DNA from: Lachnoclostridium sp. An169
Lineage (GTDB): Bacteria; Bacillota; Clostridia; Lachnospirales; Lachnospiraceae
DNA length: 64,000 nucleotides
Reading direction: 5' to 3'
Assembly: GCF_002160525.1 (NCBI RefSeq)
Contig: NZ_NFKT01000018.1
Span: 31,827 to 95,826, forward strand
The notes beneath the pieces are model-generated. The model saw only the letters and a program-made list of their open reading frames with translations, was not told where the DNA came from and ran no database searches. This document shows, piece after piece, positions 8,713 to 16,977 of this stretch. Position 1 is the stretch's first letter; every line of letters begins with the position of its first letter. The translations under genes and the position numbers were made by a program.

Positions 8713-9045
8713 GTCGGTATCCTTTCTTTTGTATCGTTTCTTTTTATAGTTTTATCTGTATAACCTCGTCTGTACGGTTTCTGGAGCCGTGAAAAATCCT
8801 CTCGGGTTGCTATTTACCCCGTGAAAAATCCTTTATTGCAAATTTGCGGATATTATGCAAATTCTGCATGTCATTATAGTACATTTTACAGAAAAAATGT
8901 AGTGATTTTAACATCCAATTATAATTAAAATATAAAGAAAATAAAAAAAGTATAAAAATAGATCATTTACAATCAAATGCTTTATTGTTATACTAATTTA
9001 CTGTGTTAAAGTATTTCCTCAGAAAGGAAAAGGAGGGTAAATCAA
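8713..9045. other. divergent intergenic region with direct repeats and a hairpin
   Basis: This region separates the exonuclease (minus) from the CstA-type gene (plus). It holds two 14-base direct repeats CCGTGAAAAATCCT (8787-8800 and 8819-8832, 32-base period), a perfect 8-bp hairpin TACATTTT / AAAATGTA (8880-8901), and the sigma-A promoter at 8966-8994. No small gene was seen. Confidence 0.7.
8966..8994 (+). promoter_or_regulatory. sigma-A-type promoter for the CstA-family gene
   Basis: TTTACA (8966-8971), a 17-base spacer, and TATACT (8989-8994). This places the start site about 45 bases before the ATG at 9046. The hairpin and direct repeats just upstream are candidate regulator sites. Confidence 0.75.
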
Positions 9046-10530
9046 ATGATAACATTTATTATCGGTCTCGTCATCCTTATTGGCGGAGCGGCGCTCTACG
9101 GAAAATTCTGTGAGCATGTCTTTGGCCCTGACGACAGGAAAACCCCCGCCTACACAAAACAGGACGGCGTAGATTATGTACCTATGAAGAAATGGAAAAA
9201 CAGCCTGATCAACCTGCTGAATATCGCAGGAACAGGCCCGATCCTCGGACCGATCCAGGGTATCCTTTTCGGACCGATCGCGTTTATCACGATCCCCATC
9301 GGAAACATTATCGGCGGCGCTATGCACGATTATTTTTCAGGAATGATCTGCCTGCGCGACGGCGGTACGCAGATGCCGGATATGATCCGCAAGTACAGCA
9401 ACAGAGGTATTTACACATTCTACCAGATTTTCTGCAGTGTTCTGCTTCTCCTTGTAGGTGCGGTGTTCATCTACACACCGGGAGACATTGCAGCGACACA
9501 GGTATTTGGTTTTGACGGCAAGGCTACATCCGTATCCACATGGGTGATCTACGGCGTGATCTTTGTATACTATCTGATCGCGACTGTATTCCCTATCGAT
9601 AAGATCATCGGACGGATCTACCCGATCTTCGGAGCAATCCTTCTGTTCTCCGCAGTCGGCGTGTTCATCGGACTCTTTGTTCACGGTTATCCGCTGACAG
9701 AGCTCTGGGATGACTGGAACGGCGGACTGGTTGCATACGGTGATTATTTCAGCGCAAACCACTTTGTCCCGATCTTCTTCATCACGGTGGCATGCGGTAT
9801 CCTTTCCGGATTCCACTCCACACAGACGGCGATTATCTCCCGTACGATGAAGAGCGAGAAGGAAGGACGCACGACATTCTATAACATGATGGTTCTGGAA
9901 GGATTCATCGCCATGGTATGGGCAGCAGGCGCCATGGGTGTTTACAACCTGGGACTTCAGGCTGCAGATGCCAACCTCGCAACAGCGACGATCGGTGTTG
10001 TCTGCAAGAACATCCTCGGACCGGTGGGCGGTATTATTGCCATCGCAGGAGTTATCGTACTTCCGATTACATCCGGAGATACAGCGCTCCGTGCGCTTCG
10101 TATGACCATTGCCGATGCATTCCATCTGGATCAGACAAAGATAAGGAAACGTCTTGCCCTTGCGGCGGTTATCTTTGCACTTGTCATTGTGATCCTTGTA
10201 TTTGCGAAACTCAACAGTGACGGATTCAACGTTCTCTGGAGATATTTCGCATGGTCAAACCAGACCCTGTCCCTGTTCGCATTCCTTGCAATCTCCGTAT
10301 GGATGTTTGAGACGGGACGCGGAAAATATGTGTGGATGCCGCTGATTCCGGGCGCATGGTACACATTTGTGACCATGACATACATCATCAACGCAAAGAT
10401 CGGCTTTAACGTACCGTGGCCGGTGGCTTATGTGCTCGGTGCGGTTCTCGCTGTCGCTTACGTGGCTGCAATTCTCTGGTATGGAAGAATGCGCGCGAAA
10501 ATGAAAGCGAACAAAAAGGACAAAAAGTAA
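9046..10530 (+). CDS. cstA: CstA family carbon-starvation / peptide or pyruvate carrier
   Basis: This is a polytopic inner-membrane protein of 494 residues, the short form of the CstA family; E. coli CstA is near 700. CstA-family landmarks are GTGPILGPIQGILFGP (about 62-77), GAMHDYFSGMICLRDGG and GFHSTQTAIISRTM, with a dozen or more hydrophobic stretches. Family members import peptides or pyruvate on carbon limitation. The substrate here is not determinable. A ribosome site GGAGG precedes the ATG, and the gene has its own promoter and terminator, so it is monocistronic. Confidence 0.9.
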   Translation: MITFIIGLVILIGGAALYGKFCEHVFGPDDRKTPAYTKQDGVDYVPMKKWKNSLINLLNIAGTGPILGPIQGILFGPIAFITIPIGNIIGGAMHDYFSGMICLRDGGTQMPDMIRKYSNRGIYTFYQIFCSVLLLLVGAVFIYTPGDIAATQVFGFDGKATSVSTWVIYGVIFVYYLIATVFPIDKIIGRIYPIFGAILLFSAVGVFIGLFVHGYPLTELWDDWNGGLVAYGDYFSANHFVPIFFITVACGILSGFHSTQTAIISRTMKSEKEGRTTFYNMMVLEGFIAMVWAAGAMGVYNLGLQAADANLATATIGVVCKNILGPVGGIIAIAGVIVLPITSGDTALRALRMTIADAFHLDQTKIRKRLALAAVIFALVIVILVFAKLNSDGFNVLWRYFAWSNQTLSLFAFLAISVWMFETGRGKYVWMPLIPGAWYTFVTMTYIINAKIGFNVPWPVAYVLGAVLAVAYVAAILWYGRMRAKMKANKKDKK

Positions 10531-10562
10531 AAACCAGAAATTCTGTCATAAAATATCATGGA

Positions 10563-10603
10563 GCGGGCAACTCTTTTCTGTGAGAGCTGCCCGCAGTTTT
10601 TTT
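10563..10603 (+). terminator. Rho-independent terminator after cstA
   Basis: GCGGGCA(A)CTCT pairs with AGAG(C)TGCCCGC (10563-10594), followed by seven T residues. Confidence 0.9.
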
Positions 10604-10608
10604 GAAGA

Positions 10609-10637
10609 TTGATTTTTCCGGGAATTTGCCATATAAT
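10609..10637 (+). promoter_or_regulatory. sigma-A-type promoter for the coenzyme A operon
   Basis: TTGATT (10609-10614), a 17-base spacer, and TATAAT (10632-10637). It starts directly after the cstA terminator and about 90 bases before the coaBC ATG. Confidence 0.8.
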
Positions 10638-10727
10638 GAAGCGGAAACGGAGCAATCCTGTAAAGTTTTGCGCGCTGCGCGATCCGGATGCGGGATGTTC
10701 ACGAAAAATAAGGAAAGGGGGCATTAT

Positions 10728-11924
10728 ATGCTGAAAGGAAAGACCGTTCTTCTGGCGGTGTCAGGCAGTATCGCCGCATACAAGATCGCGTATCTGGCGA
10801 GCGCACTGAAAAAGCTGGAGGCGGACGTTCATGTGCTGATGACGCAGAACGCCACGAACTTTATCAATCCGATTACCTTTGAGACGCTCACGGGAAACAA
10901 ATGTCTGGTAGACACGTTTGACCGGAATTTTGAGTTCAGTGTGGAGCATGTTTCTCTGGCGAAGAAAGCGGATGTGGTGATGATCGCTCCTGCCAGCGCC
11001 AATGTGATCGGCAAGATCGCCCATGGGATTGCGGACGATATGCTGACGACCACGGTTATGGCGTGCAGGTGCAAAAAGTTCGTATCGCCGGCCATGAACA
11101 CAAACATGTTTGAGAATCCCATTGTACAGGATAACCTGAAGACACTGGAACATTATGGGTATGAGGTGATCAGCCCTGCATCGGGGTATCTGGCGTGCGG
11201 GGACACCGGGAAGGGAAAGATGCCGGAGCCGGAGCTCCTGATGGAGTATATCCTGCGGGAAGTCGGATGCGAAAAAGACATGGAGGGCATGAAAGTGCTT
11301 GTGACCGCGGGACCGACCCGGGAGCCTGTGGATCCGGTGCGCTACATTACAAATCATTCGACCGGGAAGATGGGATACGCGATTGCAAAGATCTGTATGC
11401 GCAGAGGAGCGCAGGTGACGCTTGTGAGCGGTCCGTCTGCGGTGAAGCCGCCGGAGTTTGTGGAGTTGGTTCCCGTTACGACGGCGAAGGAAATGTTCGA
11501 TGCGGTGACGGAGCGTGCAGGGCGGCAGGACGTTATCATCAAGGCAGCCGCAGTGGCGGATTACCGCCCGAAATATGTGAGCGGAGAGAAGATGAAGAAA
11601 AAAGACGGAGGTCTGTCCCTGGAGATGGAACGCACGGACGACATCCTGGCTTATCTGGGAGAACACAAAAGACCCGGACAGTTTTTATGCGGATTCGCCA
11701 TGGAGACCGAGAATCTCCTGGAGAACTCCAGAAGAAAACTGGAGAAGAAAAATCTGGATATGATCGTAGCCAACAGTCTCAGAGTAGAGGGCGCCGGATT
11801 CGGCGGCGACACGAATGTTGTGACGATCATCACGGAAAAAGAAGAGATTCCGCTTGAGAAGATGACAAAGGAAGAGACGGCGGGGAAGATCCTTGACCAG
11901 ATCCTTAAAATGCAGAATCACTAA
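10728..11924 (+). CDS. coaBC: bifunctional phosphopantothenoylcysteine decarboxylase / phosphopantothenate-cysteine ligase CoaBC
   Basis: CoaBC joins 4'-phosphopantothenate to cysteine and then decarboxylates the product in coenzyme A synthesis. The N-terminal CoaC flavoprotein part shows GSIAAYK (11-17), the PASANVIGKIAHGIADD segment and the substrate-recognition motif PAMNTNMF. The C-terminal CoaB part begins near residue 185 with VTAGPTREPVDPVRYI and includes NHSTGKMG and KAAAVADYRP. I chose the ATG at 10728 behind AAGGAAAGGGGG; upstream in-frame codons overlap the promoter. The length of 398 residues is normal. Neighbours are a likely pantothenate transporter subunit and pantothenate kinase. 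Confidence 0.95.
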   Translation: MLKGKTVLLAVSGSIAAYKIAYLASALKKLEADVHVLMTQNATNFINPITFETLTGNKCLVDTFDRNFEFSVEHVSLAKKADVVMIAPASANVIGKIAHGIADDMLTTTVMACRCKKFVSPAMNTNMFENPIVQDNLKTLEHYGYEVISPASGYLACGDTGKGKMPEPELLMEYILREVGCEKDMEGMKVLVTAGPTREPVDPVRYITNHSTGKMGYAIAKICMRRGAQVTLVSGPSAVKPPEFVELVPVTTAKEMFDAVTERAGRQDVIIKAAAVADYRPKYVSGEKMKKKDGGLSLEMERTDDILAYLGEHKRPGQFLCGFAMETENLLENSRRKLEKKNLDMIVANSLRVEGAGFGGDTNVVTIITEKEEIPLEKMTKEETAGKILDQILKMQNH

Positions 11925-11980
11925 TTCTGTACCGTAAGTATTGTATCTCGATAAGAGAATGATAACCTAAGGAGGCAGTT

Positions 11981-12679
11981 ATGAAAAATAATTATAATAC
12001 AGGCAGCAGGACACAGGCAGGAAGCAGAATCAGTACCATGAGTATGGTCCAGGTGGCGATTTTCGGTGCAATTATATGCATCATGGCATTTACCCCCTTT
12101 CTCGGTTATATACCGCTTGGATTCACTCGCGCGACGATCATACACGTCCCGGTTATAGTCGCTTCACTGCTGATGGGACCAAAGAAAGGCGGAGCGCTCG
12201 GATTTCTGTTCGGGCTGACAAGCTTTATCAACAACACCATGAACCCTACGCCCACATCGTTTGTATTCACCCCGTTTTACAGCGTGGGGGATGTGAGCGG
12301 CGGAATCGGAAGCATAATCATCTGCTTTATTCCAAGGATTCTGGTGGGAGTCGTTCCGTTTTATGTGTACAGACTGGCGATGAAGGTCCGGAAGAAGCCG
12401 GGGGTATCCCCAACCGGTCTGATACTTGCCGGTGTGGCAGGCGCGCTGACGAACACGCTGCTTGTGATGAATCTGATCTTTGTGTTTTTCCGGGAGGCTT
12501 ATGCCGCGGCAAATGACGTTGCAGTGACGGCGGTCTACACTTTCATCCTGTCGGTGATCGGGATAAACGGTGTGCCCGAGGCGATTATCGCCGGTATACT
12601 TACCCTCTGCATCGGGAAAGCACTTCTGAAGAAAAGTGTCAGGGAAAGACTGGGATTTCGAAATGATTTTGGCTATTGA
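11981..12679 (+). CDS. ECF transporter S component, probable pantothenate-specific (PanT-like)
   Basis: This 232-residue membrane protein has about six hydrophobic segments. Its first helix region (VQVAIFGAIICIMAFTPF) resembles the alanine-rich first helix by which S components dock to EcfT. ECF S components bind a vitamin and use shared EcfA/A'/T energising subunits encoded elsewhere; those are not in this window. The specificity is inferred only from position: it lies between coaBC and coaX, and its end overlaps the coaX start by 17 bases. A strong AAGGAGG site precedes the ATG. Confidence 0.85.
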   Translation: MKNNYNTGSRTQAGSRISTMSMVQVAIFGAIICIMAFTPFLGYIPLGFTRATIIHVPVIVASLLMGPKKGGALGFLFGLTSFINNTMNPTPTSFVFTPFYSVGDVSGGIGSIIICFIPRILVGVVPFYVYRLAMKVRKKPGVSPTGLILAGVAGALTNTLLVMNLIFVFFREAYAAANDVAVTAVYTFILSVIGINGVPEAIIAGILTLCIGKALLKKSVRERLGFRNDFGY

Positions 12680-13451
12680 TATTGGAAATACAAATATTGT
12701 GATCGGGTGTATCGATGATCCGGAGAAGTATTCTTCCGGCTGTGTGTTTGTGGAGAGACTTTCCACTGTGCGTACCAAGACGGAACTGGAATATGCCATT
12801 GACATTAAAAATGTACTGGATATCTATCATATCAAGAAAACAGAGCTGGAGGGCGGAATCATCTCGTCCGTTGTGCCGCAGATCACTACCATTGTGAAAC
12901 TGGCTGTGGAGAAAATCCTGAAAAAAGAGGTGCTGGTGGTGGGCGCGGGGATTAAGACCGGCTTAAATATCCGGATCGACAATCCGGCGCAGCTCGGCAG
13001 CGATCTCGTGGTTGACTCCGTGGCGGGAATCGCGGAATATCCCGTGCCGCTGCTGATTTTTGACATGGGAACTGCGAATACGGTGTGTGTGATTGACAAA
13101 AACAAGAACTACATCGGCGGAATGATCTATCCCGGGGTGGGCGTATCCCTGGATTCGCTGACCGCGCATGCCTCACAGCTTGGAGGAATCAGCCTGGAGG
13201 CGCCGGAGCACATCATCGGGAAAAATACCGTGGACTGCATGAAGAGCGGGACAATCTACAGCGCCGCTGCTGCCATCGACGGTCTGATTGACAGGCTTAC
13301 GGATGAGCTGGGCGGAAAGGCAACGGTGATCGCCACCGGAGGGCTGGCAAAGAAGATTATTCCGCACTGCAGGCGGAAGATTATACTGGATGACAATCTG
13401 CTGTTGAAAGGCCTGGCAGTCATATACAGGAAAAACAGGAGGGAGCGGTAG
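12663..13451 (+). CDS. coaX: type III pantothenate kinase CoaX
   Basis: CoaX phosphorylates pantothenate, the first committed step of coenzyme A synthesis, and unlike type I kinases is not feedback-inhibited by CoA. It has the ASKHA-fold motifs DIGNTN (5-10), DMGTANTVCVID and GGMIYPGVGVSLDSL, and a late ATGGLAKKI. The ATG at 12663 starts directly at MILAIDIGNTN and lies inside the last codons of the ECF gene. The 262-residue length is typical. Confidence 0.93.
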   Translation: MILAIDIGNTNIVIGCIDDPEKYSSGCVFVERLSTVRTKTELEYAIDIKNVLDIYHIKKTELEGGIISSVVPQITTIVKLAVEKILKKEVLVVGAGIKTGLNIRIDNPAQLGSDLVVDSVAGIAEYPVPLLIFDMGTANTVCVIDKNKNYIGGMIYPGVGVSLDSLTAHASQLGGISLEAPEHIIGKNTVDCMKSGTIYSAAAAIDGLIDRLTDELGGKATVIATGGLAKKIIPHCRRKIILDDNLLLKGLAVIYRKNRRER

Positions 13452-13472
13452 TACCGTTCCCTCCTGTTTTTC
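13431..13472 (+). terminator. Rho-independent terminator after coaX
   Basis: A 20-bp stem with few mismatches (13431-13450 with 13452-13471) begins AAAAACAGGAGGGA and ends TCCCTCCTGTTTTT. It overlaps the coaX stop codon. A second small perfect hairpin, GGTGCGCC TGGC GGCGCACC, follows at 13476-13495. Confidence 0.9.
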
Positions 13473-13555
13473 CGTGGTGCGCCTGGCGGCGCACCGTTAT
13501 GTATTGAAAAATTATATGTTTTTGCTTACATTTGCCAGATATACAAACTGACATT

Positions 13556-14026
13556 TCAGGAAGACATTTTATCTAAAAATCCTGCTGCAGTGAGTACGCT
13601 CAGCTCCATATCATTTTTCATATATTCGTAAACCGGTTGTTTGTCTGACTCTCCATGAACTCCGTAATCACTGTCTTCCGTAATAATTACTTTGTCTGCA
13701 TGTACTGCTGTGCCGACAAAGACGTGGTCCTCTTCCTCGTGAAAACCCAGTTTTTGTAAAGTATTTTTATCTTTTGGTGATAACTTTGAGTCACCCCAGA
13801 CCTTTCGCTGCTCACGACTTAATTGCTTCATGCGCAGCTCAAATTTCCTGCTGTTTTTTATATTATCCCGATATTCTCTTTCTATTTCATTATTGTAATC
13901 CAGTGCCAGATAAAGAGAATTACATTGAAAAAATGCACTCAGGGCATCGTCACAGGCAAGGTCATATTCACTGTCGACGATGGCCTTTATCCAGATATTA
14001 GTGTCTATTACTATGTTCTGCTGCAT
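13556..14026 (-). CDS. PIN-domain nuclease-like protein, last gene of an ATPase cassette
   Basis: This 156-residue single-domain protein has the PIN layout: DTNIWIK (D8), an acidic helix EIEREY (E47/E49), EEDHVFVGTA (D100) and TEDSDYG (D118/D120). These would form the metal-binding acidic site of an RNA-cutting PIN fold. Its ATG overlaps the 3' end of the ATPase gene by 29 bases and has its own GGAG site, so the two are made together. No VapB-like antitoxin gene is next to it, which argues against a classical VapBC pair; the ATPase may instead control it. The function is inferred. Confidence 0.78.
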   Translation of the reverse strand: MQQNIVIDTNIWIKAIVDSEYDLACDDALSAFFQCNSLYLALDYNNEIEREYRDNIKNSRKFELRMKQLSREQRKVWGDSKLSPKDKNTLQKLGFHEEEDHVFVGTAVHADKVIITEDSDYGVHGESDKQPVYEYMKNDMELSVLTAAGFLDKMSS

Positions 14027-15311
14027 GTTTCTCCTTCTTCCTTCTTACCTCATCAAGTTTCTCAAGATCATTATAATCTGACGAGAAAAAATGTATAAAT
14101 GCAGGGGGTGTGTTTTGAAAGTTTCCGTTTTCATCAATCGGTATTGTGTATATAACCGTTCCCTGTTCTGTATTATCCTCTAAAAAGTAAACGGTGATTT
14201 CTTCCGGGGACAGGATTTCCTCAGCAATTCGCCTTTGCATACGAAGCAGCAGATATTCGCTGCCTGTTTCCAGAAGAATCCGCCCCTGTCTGGAACCTTC
14301 AATCAACAGATCTCCAAGCTCACTTTGCATATTGGTCTGAAGAAAGGCTTCCGGAGAATCGACCAAAAGTGTCCGGTTTTGAAGCGTATCCAAAGCAGCT
14401 GCAAGAGGCAGACTTTGCGAGATACCGAATCCATTATCAACCAGATTAGATTCAATGCCGGTTTTGATATCTTTTAATATAAATTCGCCCCGGTTCATAC
14501 CGGACATTTTCCAATGATAGGTATAACCGAATTTTTCCAACCATTTTCTGACAAGAGAAAATTCTTTGCCCTGAATTTCCGAAAGTGCATACAGCATTTC
14601 GTACACATCGTGTCCGGACAGATCTATATGGCGGGGGCTGGTACCTGCCAACTGCATTGTGCGTTCGGGCAGACTGCGGTGAGCTGAAATTATTTGAAAA
14701 GTTTTTGCAAATTCACCGAGCGAAAGAAGGCAGCATCCGGCTTTCTTTTCTATATCTTCCGGAATATTAAAGCCGGCTTTCCTTTCCAGGAAAAAAATAT
14801 TGACAGAATTATAATATTGAAGAAAATCAATATGTTGTGTTCCTTCTTTTGCAAATACATCTGTTACCTGCCCGTATTCGTCGGGGCTGTTGCCAAAATA
14901 AATGTGATATTCCAATGTTTTGCTATCGGAGACAAAGCGAAAAGCAAACTTTACAGTGTAATTTTCTGAAGTTTTGCTGCATATATCACTGAAAGAGCCA
15001 AAGACTTCGCTTAATCCAGAGAGGCTGCTGAATTTTTCTTCACGGATCAGGCGGCTGTATGCAGCAGAAAGCATCTGAAGGGCCTGAAAAAGGGCACTCT
15101 TCCCGGAAGAATTATTCCCCAGTAAAAGTGTGAGGCGGTTCAGCTTTATCCAACCGGTGTTTCGAAAGACTTTAAAGTCCTGTAGCTGGAAGGCTTCGAG
15201 CCTGTAAATTTCAGGAGGATTCTCTGAAGACAGGGAGCACGTATCGAACAGGGATGTGCCTACAGTATCAATGTTCAGCGTCTTATTTTTTTCAAATCCG
15301 GTTTCGAGCAT
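13998..15311 (-). CDS. SMC/OLD-like AAA ATPase (DUF3696-type C-terminus)
   Basis: This 437-residue ATPase has Walker A GNNSSGKS at 65-72, after the LEAFQLQDFKVF start strand usual for this group. LVDNGFGISQSLPL corresponds to the signature region, LLVDSPEAFLQ to Walker B, and the C-terminal ETGSEYLLLRMQRRIAEE plus a 'dEnGnfqntPpaFI' ending match DUF3696-type ATPases. Two positions differ from the common forms: the LHLHP stretch after Walker B is AFLQT, and the usual ETHSE is ETGSE. It lies between a small protein gene (4 bases upstream) and the overlapping PIN gene. Similar ATPase-plus-effector pairs (PARIS, Septu) act in phage defence; that role here is inference. Confidence 0.82.
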   Translation of the reverse strand: MLETGFEKNKTLNIDTVGTSLFDTCSLSSENPPEIYRLEAFQLQDFKVFRNTGWIKLNRLTLLLGNNSSGKSALFQALQMLSAAYSRLIREEKFSSLSGLSEVFGSFSDICSKTSENYTVKFAFRFVSDSKTLEYHIYFGNSPDEYGQVTDVFAKEGTQHIDFLQYYNSVNIFFLERKAGFNIPEDIEKKAGCCLLSLGEFAKTFQIISAHRSLPERTMQLAGTSPRHIDLSGHDVYEMLYALSEIQGKEFSLVRKWLEKFGYTYHWKMSGMNRGEFILKDIKTGIESNLVDNGFGISQSLPLAAALDTLQNRTLLVDSPEAFLQTNMQSELGDLLIEGSRQGRILLETGSEYLLLRMQRRIAEEILSPEEITVYFLEDNTEQGTVIYTIPIDENGNFQNTPPAFIHFFSSDYNDLEKLDEVRRKKEKHAAEHSNRH

Positions 15312-15314
15312 AGT

Positions 15315-15680
15315 TTATTTCTCCTTATACAGAGTATATTCAACTTTCCTGACCGAACGGTTCCCAAGAAAGTATGACCAGAGATGAAGTTTCAGCTTCT
15401 TTCCAGAGATACTTCCTATTTCAAAAGGAACGCTTGTTCCTGTGCCCAGAGCATTGTTGAAATTAATACAAGTTAAAGTGAGGCTGCCGTTCAGAAAGTC
15501 AGCTTTGATTTCATCTTTTTGATCGGGGATGTCGGTAAAATGTACCGTAATATCTCCAAAATGGCTGCCTTCATCTGTTATGTGAAGCAGCAGTTCTGAT
15601 TGAGGATTTTCCATCAGGAATGCTGCGGAAGCTATGATCTCATAGCCAGCATTTTCTACTGTGATTTCCATAATAAACAT
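15315..15680 (-). CDS. small beta-rich protein of unknown function, first gene of the ATPase-PIN cassette
   Basis: This 121-residue protein alternates short hydrophobic and polar stretches (ELLLHITDEG, DITVHFTDIPD, SLTLTCINFNNAL, KLKLHLWSYFLG, VRKVEYTLYKEK), suggesting a beta sandwich. It has no signal peptide or membrane helix. I do not recognise it with confidence. I start it at the ATG at 15680, with an adjoining GTG at 15683 as an alternative; GGAAAGG precedes both. It is the promoter-proximal gene of the three-gene minus-strand unit. Confidence 0.7.
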   Translation of the reverse strand: MFIMEITVENAGYEIIASAAFLMENPQSELLLHITDEGSHFGDITVHFTDIPDQKDEIKADFLNGSLTLTCINFNNALGTGTSVPFEIGSISGKKLKLHLWSYFLGNRSVRKVEYTLYKEK

Positions 15681-15730
15681 CACGCCTTTCCAAATAGAGT
15701 TTCGGGTAATCAGTTTCGAAATATATCTCT

Positions 15731-15759
15731 ATTATAGAGGCTGGAGCGCTGTTTGTCAC
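15731..15759 (-). promoter_or_regulatory. sigma-A-type promoter for the ATPase-PIN cassette
   Basis: On the minus strand, GTGACA (15759-15754), a 17-base spacer and a perfect TATAAT (15736-15731). It lies about 50 bases before the first gene of the cassette and drives all three genes. Confidence 0.8.
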
Positions 15760-15798
15760 AGGAAATTTTCGGATTGGTGAAGATATGGAAGAATTCTA

Positions 15799-15836
15799 TA
15801 AAAAGGACAGGACTTCTATCCAGAAGTCCCATCCCA
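15799..15836 (-). terminator. Rho-independent terminator after glgD
   Basis: On the minus strand, GGACTTC and GAAGTCC pair around a six-base loop, extended by outer GGA/TCC pairs, then TTTTTATA. It separates glgCD from the ATPase cassette promoter. Confidence 0.8.
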
Positions 15837-15860
15837 TATGAAGAAAAATAACATGTCACC

Positions 15861-16976
15861 TTACAGTGTATCGCCTCTTCTGATATATCCCGGCTTGTCC
15901 GGTGAAGCGATGACACGTTTGCCGCGGATCAGCTTCGCGTGCTTGTCTACGACCAGGTTCTCTGCGTGTACACCCTTGCCGATGATAACGTCTGCAGAGA
16001 TGACGCAGTTTTTGACGACAGCGCCTGCCTTGATCGTACAGCCTCTTCCGATAATACTGTTCTCGATGGTGCCCTCGATGGTGCAGCCGTTGGAGATTAC
16101 GGAAGATTTCACATTGCTGCCCTCAAAATACTGGGTCGGGCAGGAATCGTTCGTGCGGGTGTAGATCGGCCAGTCATCGCTGAAAAGCCCGTCAGCGGTC
16201 TGGAAGTCGATCAGGGACATATTTGCCTCATAATAGCTGTTGAAATCCGTGATCGCTGCAAAGTATCCCCGGTGCGGAACGGCACGGATGTCAAGTTCCT
16301 CGCACTCCTCGTTGATGATATCAGCGAAGGTGTACATAGCGGACAGCTTGTGTGCTTTGTTTACCAGTTCAATGAACAGCTCTTTGGACATTACATATGT
16401 ATCCATGAAGATGTTGCGGTTCTTCGCATTACCACGGTTCGGCTCGAAGGAGAGGACCCCTTTCTGTTTGTTGATGTTGAGCGTCTGGCAGTTGAGGAAT
16501 GCTTCCTTCGCATTGTCAACTGCGTGGTACATCAGAGTGATGTCGGCGCCGGAATCAATGTGTGTCTGCAGGAATGAGCTGTAGTCTGCCGTGTAGACCA
16601 TGTAACTCGGGGCAATCACGACATACGGGAATTTGATTCTTTCAATAATATCCATGTTCTCCATGTATGCGGCGATGTCGATGTTGTACAGATCGTTTGC
16701 CACAGCGCTCTCTGCAAAGAGAATGTTGAGGTTGCCGCGCTTGGAGTTGATGTTGTAGTGACGTCCGGTGCCGAGGTGCTCGGTCAGCGAACGGGGTTTT
16801 CTGCGGACATAAACCTGAATGTTGTCGATGCCGCTGTTGCTCATATTGGAGATCGGGAAATCGATCACACGGTATCTGCCAAGGAACGAGAAAGCTGCCA
16901 CCGGGCGGTAATCCTGAAGCCCTTCTACTTTGATATGATTTCCGGCGAAGTTAATAATTCCAAAAGCCTGACTCAT
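15861..16976 (-). CDS. glgD: glucose-1-phosphate adenylyltransferase subunit GlgD
   Basis: GlgD is the second subunit of the Firmicute ADP-glucose pyrophosphorylase, which makes ADP-glucose for glycogen. It has an N-terminal nucleotidyltransferase-like domain and a C-terminal left-handed beta-helix (VISNGCTIEGTIENSIIGRGCTIKAGAVV). The N-terminus lacks the GGxGxR loop present in GlgC, as expected for this largely regulatory subunit. The start is taken at the ATG at 16976, because the upstream ATG at 16985 abuts its AGGGGG ribosome site with no spacing while 16976 sits 9 bases after it. It lies one base after the glgC stop. Confidence 0.93.
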   Translation of the reverse strand: MSQAFGIINFAGNHIKVEGLQDYRPVAAFSFLGRYRVIDFPISNMSNSGIDNIQVYVRRKPRSLTEHLGTGRHYNINSKRGNLNILFAESAVANDLYNIDIAAYMENMDIIERIKFPYVVIAPSYMVYTADYSSFLQTHIDSGADITLMYHAVDNAKEAFLNCQTLNINKQKGVLSFEPNRGNAKNRNIFMDTYVMSKELFIELVNKAHKLSAMYTFADIINEECEELDIRAVPHRGYFAAITDFNSYYEANMSLIDFQTADGLFSDDWPIYTRTNDSCPTQYFEGSNVKSSVISNGCTIEGTIENSIIGRGCTIKAGAVVKNCVISADVIIGKGVHAENLVVDKHAKLIRGKRVIASPDKPGYIRRGDTL

Positions 16977-16977
16977 A

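Noticed and set aside
9337..10125. Long minus-strand open frame inside cstA
   Set aside because: Antisense to a clear membrane transporter; its Cys/His/Asp-rich translation is the usual shadow of hydrophobic codons.
13556..14026. Calling the PIN gene a VapC toxin
   Set aside because: There is no adjacent small antitoxin gene of VapB type; the overlapping partner is a large ATPase.
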